Assembly: GCA_009176605.1 (NCBI GenBank)
Contig: SEYY01019161.1
Coordinates: forward strand, 90,001 to 115,000
Source of the DNA: Armadillidium nasatum
Lineage: Eukaryota > Arthropoda > Malacostraca > Isopoda > Armadillidiidae
Direction: 5' to 3'
Length of the DNA stretch: 25,000 nucleotides
Positions 1 through 12,399 of this stretch are shown piece by piece; positions within the stretch are counted from its first letter, which is position 1, and each line of letters starts with the position of its first letter. The position numbers were made by a program, and so were the translations under genes. A model generated the notes under the pieces. That model did no database searches. It saw only the letters and a list, made by a program, of their open reading frames with translations, and was not told the origin of the DNA.

Positions 1-977
<977 letters not shown>

Positions 978-2797
978 TTTTCTTCCTGTAAATTTAACAG
1001 TATAATCAAAACACAATAGTATAGCAACAACCGATAACTTAAACTTTTGAGGATAAGAGTTTTAAAAACTAGCCTGGCAATTCCCATATTATAATGAAAT
1101 GTTAGTTTATAAAGTTTACAACAGATTTAATTATCAATTTGTAGCTGTTTCACTTTCGTTTTTGGACAAATTGCATGTTTTCTTTTTGTTTATTGATTTT
1201 TCCATTATAAAAGAAAAAACACACACAATAGCATAATTACTTCCACTAAAGGATTTTAGGAGTCAGAGGATACACTAGAAATTCAGTAGCTGAAGTCAAA
1301 AGTTTTTGTGTGCCAATTCTACATTTTTTTAATAACTAGCCATAGCATATTCCATTTTTTATTAAAATTATTATTCATTTATTTATTTACTTATTATTAT
1401 TATTTACTGCACAATGAAAAACTTTACTTGTCAGTTAATTTTGTTTTTGTTTTTGTTTTTCAGACATAATTATAAGAGCAGGAATAACAATTTTGGTATT
1501 CACTTCTAGAAACTTTTCCCATTAACTAAGATCATACTCCCATAGACAGTTTTCAATCTGAAATGAATTTGGACAAATGTTTATCCACTGGGAAGATGAA
1601 ATTTTACTCACGAAATATAAACCAAGAACTACCTTATGGTGAATATGATTGAGATCTCTTTTATTTTCAGAATTAAGTACATAGGGAGAAAGGGGGCAGT
1701 ATCGATGACAAAAAAAGTTAATTTTTGAAAAATGAGTTTGAATTTTGCTGTTGTTCAGAATTGTATAGGGAAAAGATAATGTAAGTTTATCATGGCAAAG
1801 TACAAATTAATTAAATTATATTGCATTGCCTAATAATAATTTGATGTTCAATGTGTCCCTCAACTTAATTATCTTAATTTTTCCAACCTTGTAATTTGCA
1901 TTTCTTTTTTGGGGGGGGTTCTGACCACCATCATATGAAGTTTCTTTTCAAAGACATTTTTTCAAAAAAAAAATTTTAAAAATATGAAATTTTTTCATTA
2001 TACATTTGGATAGAAGCTTAACTGCACACTAAAATTATAAAAAAACATTTTGCTAATTAAAATGCACAATATAAAAGAAATTTACAAATTATTCAAATTA
2101 ATTATAATCTTTTGTTTGCAATTTTTAATTTAATTTTTTTTAATAATAAAAATTCAACTCGTTAATCAATATACTATAGTAGTAGTAGTAAAGTTTTTAT
2201 TTATTTTGTCAAATTTAAAAAATTTTTTTTTTCTAAATTTTTGTTCAAATATGCAAATTTTAAATTCAGTATAACATCTTTTTGGTTTTCATGTATTTTA
2301 TAATCAGATATAAGCCTGTACTGAAAAATAATGTATCATATAGTAAACGTTTAGACAAGGAATAGATGTTTTAAATTTTCTGATACCATATATATATATA
2401 TTACAAAACTTATTAATATAACTGAGTCAATAACATAGTAAAATTTTTTGACTGCTTCACCACTGTTAATTGTTTATTCAGTTTTTGTAAAACAAATATT
2501 AATAATATAATTAATAAAATCATCTCACAAGATATTATGCAGTAATTTTATTTTTAATGAGTGAAATATTTTGGCAATTCTTTAGATATTTCTAAACAAA
2601 AATAAAAGATATAAAACAAAAATCATACAGCATTTCCACTCCAATATAATAATAATAATAATAATTATAAAAACTATTTAAATATTTTCACTATTTTATA
2701 TATTGTATATACTTTTGTCTATTTTAAGTTTCATTTACATTGGAGACATTCTATTGAATTCTCCTTAGATTTTTGTAAAATTGCTTTTGTTTTAAAT
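978..2797. other. AT-rich non-coding sequence
   Basis: No gene seen. Simple repeats only: ATTT/ATT tracts (1372-1405), (GTTTTT)n at 1441-1460, G8 near 1911 and (AAT)n at 2647-2665. Confidence 0.6.
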
Positions 2798-2917
2798 ATG
2801 GCAACACTTAACACGCAACCTCTTCAAGCGCTGCCACTTTCAGGAACTTTAAAAAATTTGTTTCAACAGCTTCAATTGAAACCGCGTAGTTTTTTTAATA
2901 GGTATTTCAAAATGTAA
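2798..2917 (+). other. small ORF / possible first coding exon
   Basis: A locally GC-richer block encodes 39 residues: MATLNTQPLQALPLSGTLKN, then LFQQLQLKPRSFFN, ending RYFKM and TAA. Codon use looks more coding-like than the surroundings, and AATAG|GTATTT near 2901 could act as a weak donor. A T-rich acceptor at 2969-2975 (GATTTTAG) followed by an open stretch to a GTAAGT donor at 3101 is compatible with splicing, but no frame pairing is compelling. I recognise no family. It could equally be chance or a repeat. Confidence 0.22.
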
Positions 2918-3318
2918 TAATTTTTTAATATTTTCTCGTAAAACAAAGTTCAAGTCAATTTCGTGAATGATTTTAGGTATTTTCTTTTCCTTAAACTTTA
3001 CTACTCTCATCTTTCAAATACATCTCGTACTTTACCTCTGTACCGTTCTTAAATATATTATATTTGTATATTTGGAACTTCTAAAGCCAACTGAATCATA
3101 GTAAGTGTCCTAAATTATTTAATTGTAACGCTAATTTCGACCCTTCTTTTTCAGGTTTTTAAATATAAACTGATCAAAATTCAGCTGCAGGTTTTTATAT
3201 AACCACCACCTCTAGATATAACAGACCGAAGACTGACTTTTAACATGAAAACTTTGTATAGAAAATCTTGCATGGGAGAAGGAAAAGGAGCAGATATTAT
3301 GTTGACGAATAAGATCAG

Positions 3319-3371
3319 ATGATGAACTGCGGTTATCCCCTTACTCCGCTTAGTAGTGAAGAGGACATATG
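3319..3371 (+). other. possible exon ending at a GTAAGT donor
   Basis: ATGATGAACTGCGG opens MMNCGYPLTPLSSEEDI and stops at ATAT|GTAAGT (3371/3372), a near-consensus donor. An in-frame TAA just before the ATG is consistent with a first coding exon. The composition differs from the AT-rich surroundings. No family recognised; no confirmed partner exon. Confidence 0.22.
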
Positions 3372-3466
3372 TAAGTTAAATTTAAAAGTTTGTACTATCA
3401 TTAAAAATTTTGATATGTTCTACAATAAAACAAAAAACAAAAAAAACAAAAATTTTTTTTTTTATT

Positions 3467-3478
3467 TATATATATATA

Positions 3479-3516
<38 letters not shown>

Positions 3517-3528
3517 TATATATATATA

Positions 3529-3560
<32 letters not shown>

Positions 3561-3561
3561 A
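3467..3561. repeat. interrupted (TA)n microsatellite
   Basis: TA blocks broken by TAATA and TATTA steps; preceded by an A-rich then T-rich stretch (3427-3463). Confidence 0.95.
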
Positions 3562-4197
3562 TCATCAAATTTCGTTAAATCTAGAACCATCTTCATATTC
3601 CTCCTCATATTATTTCCATTTGCTCCTATTCACACACTGAAGAGCCATTTACAGAGTTATGCTGGACCTTAAATTTGAAATATTTCTTTCGTGGTGTTTC
3701 CTTTAGCAGTCTGTTCTTTTCTTTCACCATAAATTTCCTTAGTAGGATTATAAAAAAAGAAATACAATAAATTACAGCTGCAACTAACCATATAAATATA
3801 TATATATATATGGGAAGTATTAAAAATTTACATTGAATTAATTGAAATAAACACTAATATTTTCTTAAGCAATTTTATAAGAGTATATCAATGTTCATGA
3901 ATGATATATTTTCTTTGCACTTAGTAAAATTTATAAATTACTTTTATGTTAAAAATTCTCTACATATTCTCATTTTTCATGCTTGACATGTTTTCGTTGC
4001 ACAATATACTTGAAGTTTTTTGTCCTACTTTTTAAAACTAAATGTCATTAAATTTGAAAGACACATTTTAGTTTTGAGAAATCGAAAATATTTTTATATT
4101 TTTTAATAGAGCTTTGATTCTGCCAAAGGGCATTAGATATGACAAATTTCTGGTAGACTTTTTCCTACTAGTAGTTTCTATTTGTTCGATATCTTAA
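3562..4197. other. AT-rich non-coding sequence
   Basis: No gene seen; a short TA run at 3797-3811. Confidence 0.55.
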
Positions 4198-4205
4198 TTC
4201 TAAGC

Positions 4206-5120
4206 CAGTCCTTCTTAAACTTGGACTCTTTTTGACGCGTTAAGATGAAATAATAAAAAAAGTGATGATAGAAAGGTGAAAACTAAAGTTTTTAAAATAA
4301 AAAAATTAAGATTATACAGAAGTCTTTTTTTATTTTTTTAAATGCTGTGGCGTTTATACGATAGACAGGTCCACATTTCTTACCTTTAATATTGATTAGA
4401 AAAAATAATCTTAATTCATATACAGTGGATAAATGAACTTGAAAAATTGAATCAAAATTGACAAAGCTCCTATTGAAATTTTTAGCAGACAGCCCCTTAA
4501 ATTTGATTTTTCGTTCCAGTCACAGGATACGATGGAATCAGATTTTTTTTTTTTTTTTTTAATTTTTTCATAATTAATTTCAAATAAGCATCAGTTAGTA
4601 TTTCCCAGAATTTTTTTTGAATCCAGTCATTTGTTTCACGCTTAGAGATGTAAAATAAATGTTCAATTTATCTTTAGTAGTCTAAGGCTTAACTAGAATA
4701 GGAGTCATTTCCTTTTTGAGAGCTTTTCTTATCAAAGGAAATGTCAAGTTACCACACACCTCGCTTTTCTTTTCCAAGTTACTGTATTTTTCTGATGCTT
4801 TTTTCGATTACCTGTACTTGTGAGGATATTCGTTCCAACCTTGTATAAATCTTCGACACGTATTCTATTCAAACCCCAAATTTTAAAACTTTATTAATTT
4901 AATTTCTTTTAAAAAAAAAAAACTTTTTCAGTTTTTCAACTAGACAATCCAAATTCCTCGCCTTTGATTGCTATATTTCCTTTTGATGTGAATGTGAGGG
5001 TCTATGTTGTGAATTCATCACTCCATGTCAGTGTAAAGTTTTTGAAACGAGCAAATTTTTAATGGTTTTCTTTTATCGAGATTAATCAGGGATACCACAC
5101 TTATTGTCTTAGAACCACTG
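4206..5120. mobile_element. hAT-like element relic, 915 bp
   Basis: The left end CAGTCCTTCTTAAACTTGG and right end (complemented) CAGTGGTTCTAAGAC match the CAGTGGTTCT(T/C)AA signature of hAT/Charlie-type ends. The candidate 8-bp duplications ttctaagc (4198-4205) and ttttaaac (5121-5128) agree at 6 of 8 positions. The inside has no recognisable transposase, so this is probably a non-autonomous or eroded copy. The inverted repeat is short, so confidence is moderate. Confidence 0.5.
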
Positions 5121-5128
5121 TTTTAAAC

Positions 5129-6374
5129 CATTAATACCCTTTGTAGTTTTAAATGTTTTTTATGGGTTTATTAATGTTTGGTTGTATATACGAATTGAAC
5201 CATTTTTGGCCGTTTGTCTTACTATTTCAAAAATTTACTTTAAAAAAAAGCTTTTACTTTTCATTATTAATAGTAGTAGATCAGGCCGGTTTTTTTTTAC
5301 TTGCTTACTAATAATCACCTAAAGAAAAACCCAAATAATAAAAATTTTCATGATAAATATAGAATAATGTACATATTTCATAATTTAGAAGCGGAAATTT
5401 AATTTTTCTTCATTATGCTTCTTGAAAGCATTTATTTTGTTTTACAATTTAAGAAGTTTTGATTAAAATAAACCTTATATAAAAATCGAAATACATTGTT
5501 ATGTGATTGAAGTTAACAGTGGACCATGCCTTTTTTCCTACTCTCCTGTTATTTCCATCTTTATAGTTTTTTGTGTTAATTTCTTGATTCCAGGTAGGTG
5601 TTGAAAACAGTATCAAACGCCTTAATTTTTATGATGCTGACTTTAAGCTTTTAATAAAACTGATATTTTAACTTAAAAATCGGATCCTTATTAGGAATCA
5701 TAGTCAACCATAATTGACCTAAAGATATTCTATTACTATTCATCGCAACTTCAGATGTTACTCGAAACATGTACTGCCTTTTTTTTTTTCTTCTCTCTCT
5801 ATTAGCGGTTCTCAACTCAGCAAAGGCTTGAAGAAATTGTATGATCTTTTACATTTACAGTAAAAAGAAACGTAGAACAAAATCTTAATTTATCATAAAA
5901 ATTAAAGAAACTATTTGAAAAATATATTGAGAACTTGGAATACAAAGTTTCGGATATTAAGCCTGAAATAACATTTCTTCTAAGTGAAATGTATCTCCAG
6001 CTTTCATGTTAAATATAATAAGCTTCCCTTCTCCCCAAACATTAGATCCTTCGGTACATTTTCTTGTTGGACAATCATGATTACTGTATATTTATTAACC
6101 TACATGTTTAAGGAATTGATATACGACCACTTCCTCAAACTATGATATATGGATAGCATACTGTAATTCTAATATAGGAATTTCATATTTTTAATTATTT
6201 AGATAAGTTATGCAATCTATGTAATTTAAAATTAGCAGAGAGGTTATTCAATTCCTATATAATTTTAAGTGACAATGTTTGAAAATATTCTTTCCACACT
6301 AGATATTACAGAAAATATTTTAAGTTATTGATTTTTTTTAGTTTTGTTAATGTTAATTAGTTGTAATTATTTTA
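5129..6374. other. AT-rich non-coding sequence
   Basis: No gene seen. AGCGGTTCTCAAC at 5805 resembles an hAT end, but no partner end was found. Confidence 0.55.
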
Positions 6375-6487
6375 GATTGCGGATGGACTTGGACGTCACC
6401 GGAACGAAATTCATGGGTTTCTCCGCAAGTCATTCCTCTCTCTCTCTCTTCCCGATCTGGTTTCAGAATTCCTATCTTATAAGAGAG
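6375..6487 (+). other. possible exon between AG and GT sites
   Basis: A GC-richer block is bounded by TTATTTTAG (ending 6374) and AGAGAG|GTACG. Frame 1 stays open throughout (IADGLGRHRNEIHGFLRKSF, then LPDLVSEFLSYKR), but frame 2 is open too and frame 3 is open until a TAA at its end, so openness alone proves little. It contains a (CT)n run at 6437-6451. No family recognised. Confidence 0.22.
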
Positions 6488-6530
6488 GTACGATTGTAAA
6501 AGGAAAGTTTCGATTTAACTTTTCTGCTAG

Positions 6531-6940
6531 TATATAAGATTTGTAAGTAACCAAATTCTATCTACTCTGAAAATTTCATACAGTAAGTGTTTGTGCTAAA
6601 TTTTATTTGCAAAATAACTTTTCTGCTAGTTTAGAAGAAAGAAACCTAAAATTTTAAAGCTGAACAAATTTTTATTTCCTCTAAGATATTGCCAGTACAA
6701 AAACTCTTAAAACTCGCCCAATTTTGAAAAACTAAAAATTTTTCAAAATTGGGCGAGTTTTAAACAGTTTTTGTACTGGCAATATCTTAGAGGAAATAAA
6801 AATTTGTTCAGCTTTAAAATTTTAGGTTTCTTTCTTCTAAACTAGCAGAAAAGTTATTTTGCAAATAAAATTTAGCACAAACACTTACTGTATGAAATTT
6901 TCAGAGTAGATAGAATTGGGCTACTTACAAATCTTATATA
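6531..6940. repeat. 410-bp near-perfect palindrome (fold-back repeat)
   Basis: The arms, about 200 bp each, start TATATAAGATTTGTAAGTA and mirror around a 7-nt loop at 6732-6738 (CTAAAAA). Only a few mismatches are visible (for example ACCAAATTC against GCCCAATTC near the ends). The flanks are TA-rich, but I see no clear target duplication beyond TA. A partial direct copy of the arm (ACAGTAAGTG... CTTGTAAAAC) continues outside at 6951-6987. Confidence 0.9.
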
Positions 6941-7217
6941 GATTGGATGGACAGTAAGTGATTAGTGATAAATTTTACTTGTAAAACATCTGAAACCCCT
7001 TTTTTTGTTGTAGATTTTTCTTGACGGTTTAGAACTCTTTAATACGTTTTGCCAGAGATGAAATGTATCGTTAATAACCCATATAAAAAATTTTTCAAGA
7101 CAGTATTGTAAATATATATTTGGAGGGTGGGGGGGAAGAAATAAAAACTGTTGTTGAAACTTTTATTTTTAATAATATATATTACTACCATGAAAATAAT
7201 TGAAGTTTACTTATCCT

Positions 7218-8174
7218 CAAGGTTGGCGTTGATTTTTTTAAAAAATAATAAAACTTTGTTTTATTTTGTCATTTTTTGATACATAATGATATAACAGATA
7301 TATTAGTTCCTTCTTACTGTGTTAAAAAACTTTAAAGTAGTTTATATATTAGAAATATAACTTCCTTAATATTTGGTTCAAGATTTCATATAGGGTAATA
7401 CAAGAATCTGATCTTCATTAATATAATTTATCCAATATAGAACTGTTAGAGTTTAGAATTCCTAATATATATTCAATCAAATCTTCAACAAAATTTTATT
7501 GAGCTTTAATCTAATGCAATTTGAGGTTATAGACAAAAGAGAAAACAGAAAAGACAATTCCTTTTAATTTTCAACCATTTAAATTTTTATACAACATTAT
7601 AAGAAAACAATATTCCTCTATATAAATTATAAAAAAAAAATTTAAGCACTTTTGATGCATAATCATTAATCCATAAATTAAATACATAACTTGCAATATA
7701 TATATTGCAAGTTATTTAATTTATGGATTAATGATTATGCATCAAAAGTGCTTAAATTTTCTTTCTTTTATAATTTATATAGAGGAATATTGTTTTCTTA
7801 TCATGTATAAAAATTAAAAGGAATTGTCTTTTCTCTTTTGTCTATAACCTCAAATTGCATTAGATTAAAGCTCAATAAAATTTTGTTGAAGATTTGATTG
7901 AATATATATTAGGAATTCTAAACTCTAACAGTTCTATATTGGATAAATTATATTAATGAAGATCAGATTCTTGTATTACCCTATATGAAATCTTGAACCA
8001 AATATTAAGGAAGTTATATTTCTAATATATAAACTACTTTAAAAAGTTTTTTAACACAGTAAGAAGGAACTAATATATCTGTTATATCATTATGTATCAA
8101 AAAATGAAAAAAAACAAAATAAAACAAAAAAAAAGTTTTATTATTTTTTTAAAAAATCAAAAACACCAACCCTG
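7218..8174. mobile_element. 957-bp fold-back (long-TIR) element, hAT-like ends
   Basis: The two halves are near-perfect inverted copies meeting at 7700/7701 (TTGCAATATATATATTGCAA) with no spacer. The outer ends are CAAGGTTGGCGTTG (left) and CAGGGTTGGTGTTT (right, complemented). An identical 8-bp direct repeat CTTATCCT flanks it at 7210-7217 and 8175-8182, the target-duplication size of hAT elements. The left arm carries about 14 extra bases near 7570-7590; other differences are scattered. It has no coding capacity. If transcribed it would form a hairpin of almost 480 bp. Confidence 0.85.
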
Positions 8175-8182
8175 CTTATCCT

Positions 8183-8811
8183 TTCTCTATAGTATGCGAA
8201 TCTTCAGTTGAAAATACTCAAAACTGTAAATAAAAATTATCTATTAAAAAAAAAAAATAATTAAACATTTAATATCAGTGCGGGGCCAGAAACAAAAAAT
8301 TTGGAGCCCTTAATTAGGAACATTGTCCAATTCCTATTTCCAAGCATAGAAAGTTTTCCTTCATTGCCAATGAAGGGAATTTAAAAAAAAAAAAAAAAAA
8401 ACACCACTTACTTTTACATTAAAGTTGTTGGAGACGACTTGTCATCAGGCATTCCCAAGTGATCGACATTCATTGAAGAGGCTAAAACATTATGTACTGT
8501 CCTGAAATGAAAAGTATTTATTTATTTATTAATACCTATAGTCACAGAGTTCACTTTAAAAACTACGAAAGTTAAGTTTCGCTAGCTTTCGTGGGTACAC
8601 CTTAACCACCTTCAAAACGAAAAAATTAAAATGCCAGAAATTTTTTACTATTTTTGTTAAGGTTACACCAAAAGTAGAAATGAAACAATGTAAAAAAATT
8701 TTTTTTTTTTTTTTAAAAATTTCGAGAAGATTTCGCACCGGTTAATATTTTTATATTATAAGCAATAACGATTTATTCATATATTTTTCTAGTATATTCA
8801 TGTATTTGAAT
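8183..8811. other. AT-rich non-coding sequence
   Basis: No gene seen. A runs at 8383-8401 and T runs at 8697-8714. Confidence 0.55.
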
Positions 8812-8965
8812 GTTACAGCCATCTTCTATATATATACACGAATCGGTCAACCTCTTCCAAATTATCTACTTGATAAATCCTATTTTGGAACTCATAGGTC
8901 TCACCTATATAAAATTCGTCACACTCATTACATTCAATAAAGTCCTGGAATCGATTGTATGATTT
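8812..8965 (-). pseudogene. GIY-YIG fragment, Penelope-like retroelement
   Basis: The minus strand has an open stretch reading KSYNRFQDFIECNECDEFYI, then GETYEFQNRIYQVDNLEEVD, then RFVYIYRRWL and a stop. C-x2-C-x3-FYIGET-x5-NRIYQ is the start of the GIY-YIG nuclease domain found at the C-terminus of Penelope-like elements (Cys pair, YIG, Arg). The His usually following R.Y.H is Val here, and the reverse transcriptase upstream is not legible. This is a broken fragment. Assignment rests on the motif only; any other GIY-YIG protein fragment is possible. Confidence 0.55.
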
Positions 8966-9450
8966 TCACACACTATAAGCTTCTATTATAAAAATGTAGC
9001 TTTAACAAAAACAATTAATTAAAAAGTCAGGGTAACATGACCTTTTAAAATGCCTCTAACACACGGCAACTGCAAAAATTTTAAGTGCTCCCAGAGTCTG
9101 AGAAACAATCGATCCTTTTGTGTACACGGAATGCAAAGAATACTCATGTATATGAGTTATTGTTGGAATTTTTTCTAAAAACTGGAAAATCATTCATAGA
9201 ACCATGACCAAAACGTATACAAATTATGATGAATACTCTTTTGCCGACTGATGTAAAATTAATGGAGGAATCATCGGAATTTAAAAGTATGGGTTCACCA
9301 CTTCTCCTATACTCAGTAATATAACTGCTAAAAAAGAAATTTAAAAATACTCTAATACAAATGAAAAATATTTGAAATATGTTGTTGACATTCACAATTA
9401 TGCCGAAACTTAAAAACCCTAAGATGCTCTTGGTTTCTTTACCTCCAATG
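8966..9450. other. AT-rich sequence, possible upstream part of the GIY-YIG relic
   Basis: A minus-strand open stretch (9395-9144) contains SVGKRVFIIICIRFGHGSMN but no motif I can assign. It could be eroded Penelope-like sequence upstream of the GIY-YIG fragment. Confidence 0.35.
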
Positions 9451-9643
9451 TACAGTCGTGGACAAAAGTTCGTTCCTTTTAAGCTGGAAATAAATATTTA
9501 TATAAAATGGAGATCATGTCAGGTTCAGCCAATCACAGTTCAATTAAGCCCCTCTCAATGTTTTTATTTTCTTTTTATTCAAAATAGAGCTTTTAAGAAA
9601 TGATCTCCAGCTTAATAGGAACGAACTTTTGTTCACGACTGTA
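9451..9643. mobile_element. Tc1/mariner-type MITE, 193 bp with TA flanks
   Basis: The left end is TACAGTCGTGGACAAAAGTT and the right end, reverse-complemented, is TACAGTCGTGAACAAAAGTT. The terminal inverted repeats run about 38 bp (through AAGCTGGA) with two mismatches. The element begins and ends with TA, the Tc1/mariner target. There is no transposase; about 120 bp of internal AT-rich sequence separates the arms. Confidence 0.88.
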
Positions 9644-10205
<562 letters not shown>

Positions 10206-10558
10206 CAGATATGAAGACTGCCGTACTTAATATTAAATATGAAATTTTAGTAACATTTTCGAGGCATGTCATTAAATTTGAAACAAACTTAGATTCCCAA
10301 ATATGAGACTGGGAAGTCAATGCAACATACAAGGCTCTTGATACAAACGTCACAAATAATAAAGTATTGAAGAAATAATAATTAAATTTAATAAATAAAT
10401 TATCACCCCTTAAAATACTTTTATTTATTTTTACCTTCATGCTTAAATAGTTTCTTGGAAGACGATGATGAAGGAACTAGTAGATAAACTTTCAAGAGTT
10501 AGAATTCAATGAGATATTCTTCCCAATCCTCAGACAGTTTTCATTCCCAACAAGTCTG
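10206..10558. other. 353-bp core between T25 and A20, no gene seen
   Basis: This segment is enclosed by (TA)n-T25 on the left and A20-(TA)n on the right, a mirrored arrangement. On the minus strand an open stretch ([20 protein letters not shown], 10372-10313) runs through part of it, but I recognise no family. Confidence 0.5.
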
Positions 10559-10560
10559 AA

Positions 10561-10701
<141 letters not shown>

Positions 10702-10849
10702 GAACATTTATATATGGGGAAAGAGATTAGACTTCATGAAAAGATTTGTCACACGAGCTCTCCTTTTTAAAGATGAAATGTAGTTCAGAAGGGCAGTGTC
10801 CGCTTCCGTTGCACAAAGGTGGAATGACTGACACGTGCTAGAAGGCGCC

Positions 10850-11271
10850 GTTTCAATCCCTCATGTGGAAGGGTCTAGCCAGTGAAGTGCAAACTTTTAA
10901 TTTAAAAAAAAAAAAAAAAAAAAGTAAAAGTTGATAGTGAGAAAAAGAATGGAATATCGGTGAGATAGTAAGAGCTGAGTAATGAAGCGAAATGCATCCA
11001 TTCAAGAGCTGATTCAAACCACCCCAGATACGTACTTCATACAAGTACAAACTACGTTCAAATATTTAGTATGCAACTGAAGTGATATGAAGTACCACAG
11101 AGTAAACAATCTTTTAGAAGCTCGTTCAATGATTGAATAAGTGTGACCCTTCAACAACAACAAAAAAAATAATTTAACCCCATGATTATTATTTAAAAAC
11201 AAAGGTATCAGTTGTATAGAGATCAGGGAATGGAATTTTTCATGCATCAAAAAAATTGTTTTCTGACCCAA
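10850..11271 (-). pseudogene. reverse transcriptase C-terminal region remnant
   Basis: RASKRLFTLWYFISLQ...YLNVVCTCMKYV (about 11135-11030) fits the family SASRKLGVL...SPSQLL.LY..LIRPCMEY. In a second frame IWGGLNQLLNG (about 11027-10990) fits HVWGGS...ALLDRV, and LLLSHR fits the LSHRR block. A 22-bp A run (10902-10923 plus strand) interrupts it. Stops and shifts show it is dead. Confidence 0.65.
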
Positions 11272-11299
11272 TTAAAAATACTAGTAAAAGTCAATTGCT

Positions 11300-11900
11300 C
11301 GAAGACCACCTTGCAATTTGGTGTCGAAAATGATGCCTTTCAAAAATGAAAGTATTTTATGAAAGATTTAGTCGCTGGCATAAGAGTAGACAGGTCATTA
11401 ATAAGCAGAAAAGTTGGGGATAAAACAACCCTGAGAAACCTCGCATAATAGATTTAAAAGATGAACGATATTCGTCAAAAACAAATGCTATAGAATGACC
11501 AGCAAGGGAATCAGATAGTACGATAAGATACCAAAAGAGGAAAGTTTAGAGATCAAAGTTTGTACCAAACTCAATCGAAAACCATTGAAATGTTCATCGC
11601 AGCAAAATCAAAAAATTCATCTTGATACCAAAGGGCAGAAAATCAAGTCGGAAAGAAAAATAAGTTATTGAGTGCTCCATAAGGGAGTCATGCTACCGAT
11701 ATGGAATAAGATTAGAACTAAGGTGTACTTAAATCTTATTGTTATGCATAGATTCGAAAACATTAGAAATAGTCTCAAACTATATAAACGGTAGTTATAG
11801 GTTTGAGAATGAGAGTCCTTTATATGTACAGGTAGTATGAAATAAGAGTAAGAAGAAAAAAGTAGGGTTTGATAGCTAAACAGAGACAAACAGTTTACTA
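11300..11900 (-). pseudogene. Jockey-type reverse transcriptase core remnant
   Basis: NYRLYSL (family NYRPISL) is followed after a frameshift by ETISNVFESMHNNKI around 11778-11735. QTLISKLSSFG (family H.ALLSKL.SFG) is at about 11565-11530. EVSQGCFIP and, one frame over, PTFLLINDLS lie near 11440-11390 (family GVPQGCVLSPTLFLLFINDL). YASD at 11382-11371 occupies the catalytic YADD position, with the first Asp changed to Ser. Multiple stops and frameshifts make it non-functional. Confidence 0.75.
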
Positions 11901-12399
11901 ATTACGGTTATAAGCATGAAAGTGTAAGATTTGAAAATAATACGAGGGATTCCAACAGAACTATAAACCGCCTTAATATATTAAGCTCGGAGATACCAGA
12001 AATCATATCTTAAGAAGAAACTTTACTAGAAGAAGCAGGAAAAAAAGGTTTTAATGTAACGAAGAATAGATTTTGCATGATTCTGGGGTGAAATATTAGT
12101 AGCATTGATTTACAATTTGAAGACGATTGATATATTTCTGTTCACATTGTTCCAGCTTTGAATTGCACGAGAAGTAGTGGAGATAAATGAAGGTTCATGA
12201 ATTTAAGCTGAAAAAAAAAATGAAATGTAAGTCTCAATACTAAAAAAAATAATCACCCCCATTATAAGTTTTTGTCCATCAAAGCAGTAATCATTCCAAT
12301 GAAATAAAGGTTCACAAAAAAAAAAAAAAATAAATAAATAAAAAATAAAAAAACAGACTATAGGTAGCACTGAAGCTAAAATGTTTTCTCGCTGAAGGA

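Noticed and set aside
5805-5950. hAT-like end AGCGGTTCTCAAC at 5805 with possible partner near 5937
   Set aside because: The partner TTGAGAACTTGG does not end in the expected CAGTG/CGCTG complement, and no duplication is visible.
10787-10923. Possible tRNA-derived SINE (B-box-like GTTTCAATCCC plus an A tail)
   Set aside because: The block is better explained as the 3' end of the minus-strand Jockey-like element. No A box at the proper spacing was found, and the A run lies within the element.
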